A DNA stretch of 64,000 bases, from NCBI RefSeq assembly GCF_900496975.1, contig NZ_UFQC01000001.1, forward strand, positions 124,001-188,000. The letters run 5' to 3'. Source of the stretch: Achromobacter veterisilvae (GTDB lineage: Bacteria > Pseudomonadota > Gammaproteobacteria > Burkholderiales > Burkholderiaceae_B). Both the position numbers and the translations under genes were made by a program. Positions 61,637 through 64,000 of the stretch are shown in pieces (the first letter of the stretch is position 1; every line of letters begins with the position of its first letter). The notes under the pieces are model-generated. The model saw only the letters and a program-made list of their open reading frames with translations. It did not search any database and had not been told where the DNA came from.

Positions 61637-62512
61637 TCAGCCTTCGAACCTGGCCGCCACGCGCGCCAGCTTGTCCGGGTTGCGCTGCACCAGCACGCGG
61701 ACGATGCGTTCGCCGTCGGTTTCGTAGGATTGCACCGATTCCAGCTTGCCCTCGATGAAGCGCAGCAGCGTCCACTGCCCGTTCACCAGCGCCACCTCCA
61801 CCCGCAGATCGTCCCCATACCGCCTCTTGCCCGCATAGAACAGTTGCGCCAGCCGCTTGCCGCCCACCAGGCTGGCGAAGCTGGGCACCTTGCCGCCGCC
61901 ATCGCCGATCAGTTCGGCGTTGTCGTTGAGCAAGGCATGCAGGCCATGGAAGTCGCCCCGCCGCATCGCGTCGGCGAAGCCCTCCATCAGGCGATGGTGC
62001 GTTTCGCGCGGCACGGCATGGCGGGGAGTCTCCTGCCGCAACTGCTGCTTGGCGCGCCGCACCAACTGGCGACAGGCGGCCTCGGTCTTGCCGAGGGTGC
62101 GCGCGACGTCCTCGTAATCCTCGTCGAACACCTCGCGCATCAGGAACGCGGCGCGGGCCTCGGGCGACAGCCGCTCCAGCATGAACAGGAAGGCCACCGA
62201 AACGTCATCGGCGAATTCGCGGATTTCCTCGGGCGTGGCCGGCGCCGGCATCAGCACGGGTTCGGGCAGCCAGATGCCCACGTAGCTCTCCCGCTGCGCC
62301 TTGGCCGCGCGCAGGCGGTCGATGGACAGGCGCGTGGCCACCGTCACCAGCCAGGCTTCGGGATTGTCCAGCGCCGCGGGGTCCGCTTCGTGCCAGCGCA
62401 GCCACGTGTCCTGCACCACGTCTTCGGCCTCCGCGACGGCGCCCAGCATCCGGTAGGCGATCGCGTGCAGGCGCGCGCGATGGCGGTTGAACAGGCTGGT
62501 GGAGTCGGTCAT
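61637..62512 (-). CDS. ECF41-type sigma factor (SigJ-like)
   Basis: A 291-residue sigma factor. Region 2 is at about 5-70 (FNRHRARLHAIAYRMLGAVAEAEDVVQDTWLRWHE) and region 4 at about 105-160 (LSPEARAAFLMREVFDEDYEDVARTLGKTEAACRQLVRRA). A SnoaL-like C-terminal extension of about 115 residues follows. All three motifs that mark ECF41 are present: WLPEP between the domains, DGGGK in the extension and NPDKL near the end. There is no anti-sigma gene nearby, as is usual for ECF41, whose extension does that job. The likely targets are the CMD and epimerase-like genes at 57555-58800. Confidence 0.92.
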   Translation of the reverse strand: MTDSTSLFNRHRARLHAIAYRMLGAVAEAEDVVQDTWLRWHEADPAALDNPEAWLVTVATRLSIDRLRAAKAQRESYVGIWLPEPVLMPAPATPEEIREFADDVSVAFLFMLERLSPEARAAFLMREVFDEDYEDVARTLGKTEAACRQLVRRAKQQLRQETPRHAVPRETHHRLMEGFADAMRRGDFHGLHALLNDNAELIGDGGGKVPSFASLVGGKRLAQLFYAGKRRYGDDLRVEVALVNGQWTLLRFIEGKLESVQSYETDGERIVRVLVQRNPDKLARVAARFEG

Positions 62513-62669
62513 GGGCGAACGCCCGCGCCAGGGCATGAAATGATCGGAGACGCGCGTTATTTTGCGGTCTCCCCCCGAAAACGGCAAGCGCCCCGGCCGG
62601 CCCGCGGCGATCGCGCCGCACACGGACACGGGGACGAGCGCCAGGCCGGTGGCCGCCCCCTCCCGCCGG

Positions 62670-63659
62670 TCATTCCACCGTCGCGCCCGACCGCTTCACG
62701 ACTTCCGCCCAACGCGGGATTTCAGTCGCCATCAGGTCGCGCAGTTGATCCGGCGTGCTGCCGACCAGTTCCATTCCCATGGTCTTGCCCAGCTTCTCCT
62801 GCACGTCCGGCTCTTTCAGGATCAGCGCGATCTCCTGGGCCAGCCTGTCCAGGATGGGCTTGGGCGTGCCCTTGGGCGCGTACACCGCCTGCCAGGACGC
62901 CATCTGGAAACCCGGCACGCCGGCCTCCTGCATGGTCGGCACGTCGGGCGCCAGCGCGATGCGGTCCTTGGTGGTGACGGCCAGCAGTTTGAGCTTGCCC
63001 GTCTGCAGCAGCGGCAGCGCCGCCGTCATCTGGTCGAACATGAAGGTCACCGCGCCCGAGGACACGTCCACCATCGCGGGCGGCGTGCCCTTGTACGGCA
63101 CGTGCGTGAGCGGCACGCCGATCATGCCGGAAAAGAGTTCGCCGGCCAGGTGCGTCGAGGTGCCGGCGCCCGAGGACGCGAAGGTGCGCTTGCTCGGGTC
63201 GCGCTTGAGCAGCGCGATGAGGTCTGCCACCGAATTCACGCCCAGGTTCGGGTCCACCAGCAGCACGTTGGGCAGGTAGGCGATCAGCGATACCGGCTCG
63301 AAGTCCTTGACCGGGTCGTACTTCAGGTTCTTGTACAGGCTGGCGTTGATGGCGTGCGTGCTGATAGTGCCGCCGAACAGCGTATAGCCGTCGGGCGGCG
63401 CCTTGGCGACATAGGTGGCGCCGATGCCGCCGGCCGCGCCGGGCTTGTTCTCCACGACCACGTTCTGGTGCAGGCGGTCGCCCAGCTTCTGGGCCAGCAC
63501 CCGGCCCACCACGTCGGTCGAACCGCCGACGGTGAACGGCACCACATAGGAAATCGGTTTCTGCGTGGGCCAGTCGGCCGCGCGGGCGGGCAATGCCAGC
63601 ATGCCCAGCATGGCGCCGGCCAGCAGCGCGGCCAGCGCGCCGCGTCGTTGCGTATTCAT
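62670..63659 (-). CDS. Bug-family periplasmic solute receptor (RraA-linked)
   Basis: A 329-residue TctC/Bug receptor with a signal peptide ending PARA-AD. WPTQKPISYVVPFTVGGSTDVVGRVL is the family opening, VVVENKPGAAGGIGATYVAKAPPDGYTL the second block and GKLKLLAVTTKDRIALAPDVPTMQEAG the third. It is the third such receptor in the window. The neighbouring RraA/HMG-aldolase gene (57 bases away) suggests an oxo- or hydroxy-acid ligand; this is an inference. Confidence 0.9.
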   Translation of the reverse strand: MNTQRRGALAALLAGAMLGMLALPARAADWPTQKPISYVVPFTVGGSTDVVGRVLAQKLGDRLHQNVVVENKPGAAGGIGATYVAKAPPDGYTLFGGTISTHAINASLYKNLKYDPVKDFEPVSLIAYLPNVLLVDPNLGVNSVADLIALLKRDPSKRTFASSGAGTSTHLAGELFSGMIGVPLTHVPYKGTPPAMVDVSSGAVTFMFDQMTAALPLLQTGKLKLLAVTTKDRIALAPDVPTMQEAGVPGFQMASWQAVYAPKGTPKPILDRLAQEIALILKEPDVQEKLGKTMGMELVGSTPDQLRDLMATEIPRWAEVVKRSGATVE

Positions 63660-63716
63660 GATTGTCTCCTGCCTCTGGTTATCGGTCTGGGATGCCGGCG
63701 GCGCCGGCGGCAAGGC

Positions 63717-64000
63717 TCAGCGGCCCTGTTCTTTGCGCCATGCGGCGAATTTGTCCTTGGTGCCCGGATCGGTGGGCGGGTACAGGCCGAGGATGGACGC
63801 GCCCTGCCGCACCTGGTCGGTCACGAAATCCTCGAAGGCGGTCATTTCCACGGCCTCGGCCGCGATCTCGTCGGCCAGGTGCGCCGGGATCACCACTACG
63901 CCCTCGCGGTCGCCCACCACGATGTCCCCCGGGAACACGGCCACGTCGCCGCAACCGATGGGCGTATTGATGTCCAGCGCCTGGTGCAGGGTCAGGTTGG
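63717..64000 (-). CDS. RraA / HMG-aldolase family protein, 3' part
   Basis: The gene's 5' end lies beyond the window; about 94 C-terminal residues are visible. IGCGDVAVFPGDIVVGDREGVVVIPAHLADEIAAEAVEMTAFEDFV matches the RraA-like family, in which GDxVxGDxxGVVVIP is the hallmark. Members include RNase E inhibitor RraA and 4-hydroxy-4-methyl-2-oxoglutarate aldolase; the latter is the common role beside Bug receptors. The metal-binding and active-site Arg-Asp region is not in view. Confidence 0.85.
   Translation of the reverse strand, partial: NLTLHQALDINTPIGCGDVAVFPGDIVVGDREGVVVIPAHLADEIAAEAVEMTAFEDFVTDQVRQGASILGLYPPTDPGTKDKFAAWRKEQGR

Overview
The window is GC-rich, densely packed DNA. It fits a beta-proteobacterium of the Alcaligenaceae, of Bordetella/Achromobacter type. 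The clues are three Bug-type (tripartite tricarboxylate family) periplasmic receptors, many LysR regulators, several TonB receptors, a monomeric NADP-isocitrate dehydrogenase and a type-2 ArgC. The family assignment is inferred from gene content; no rRNA or tRNA was seen.

Layout. (1) 1-3766: the 3' end of kdgD, then an AhpD-like gene leading a NitT/TauT-type ABC importer. (2) 3794-11836: a metal/siderophore uptake locus with a TonB receptor, a convergent two-component system, and a divergent binding protein-permease-azurin-ATPase operon. An identical 14-base split operator and Fur-like sites link the two arms. (3) 11882-16560: a small secreted protein, ilvA with an isoleucine-rich leader peptide and attenuator, and icd with a strong terminator. 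(4) 16589-24475: an inverted-repeat element, a fetAB-like pair, a polar amino-acid ABC importer, argC with a divergent LysR, and a CLC channel with CBS domains. (5) 24520-28408: a MarR regulator, an HPP-CBS membrane protein and a FixL/FixJ-like pair. (6) 28420-34896: an acid-catabolism operon (ADP-forming acyl-CoA ligase, Bug receptor, enoyl-CoA hydratase, fused acyl-CoA dehydrogenase) with a divergent LysR. (7) 35801-38492: a DUF336 protein preceded by a perfect dyad that also precedes the FixL/FixJ-like pair, then a YeeE-type sulfur transporter and an exported rhodanese. (8) 38693-40989: an unrecognised protein with a possible PD-(D/E)XK core, and an aldo/keto reductase.

(9) 41105-51960 is a block entirely on the minus strand with a strong sulfur theme. 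It holds a cupin fused to four rhodanese domains, a CysB-family LysR, a VOC protein, a MetC-like C-S lyase, a stand-alone cysteine-dioxygenase-like cupin, a complete amino-acid ABC importer, a Bug receptor and a TauD-like dioxygenase. Six of these genes, from binding protein to lyase, are spaced as one operon. I infer import and breakdown of an organosulfur amino acid such as cystine.

(10) 52098-57373: a Fur box, a FecI/FecR pair, a TonB receptor with an STN domain and a PepSY membrane protein. (11) 57555-62512: an AhpD-like protein, an NAD(P)-binding epimerase-like protein and an OsmC-like protein, then a LysR, a 651-bp inverted-repeat element containing an 89-bp tandem array, a cupin and an ECF41-type sigma factor. 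(12) 62670-64000: a third Bug receptor and the 3' part of an RraA/HMG-aldolase-family gene.

The most notable observations are the cupin-rhodanese/CDO-like/C-S lyase/importer block, the azurin inside a FecBCD-like operon with matching operators, the ECF41 factor near its usual partner families, the ilvA attenuator, and two related inverted-repeat elements whose ends both supply the TAG stop of the adjacent gene.
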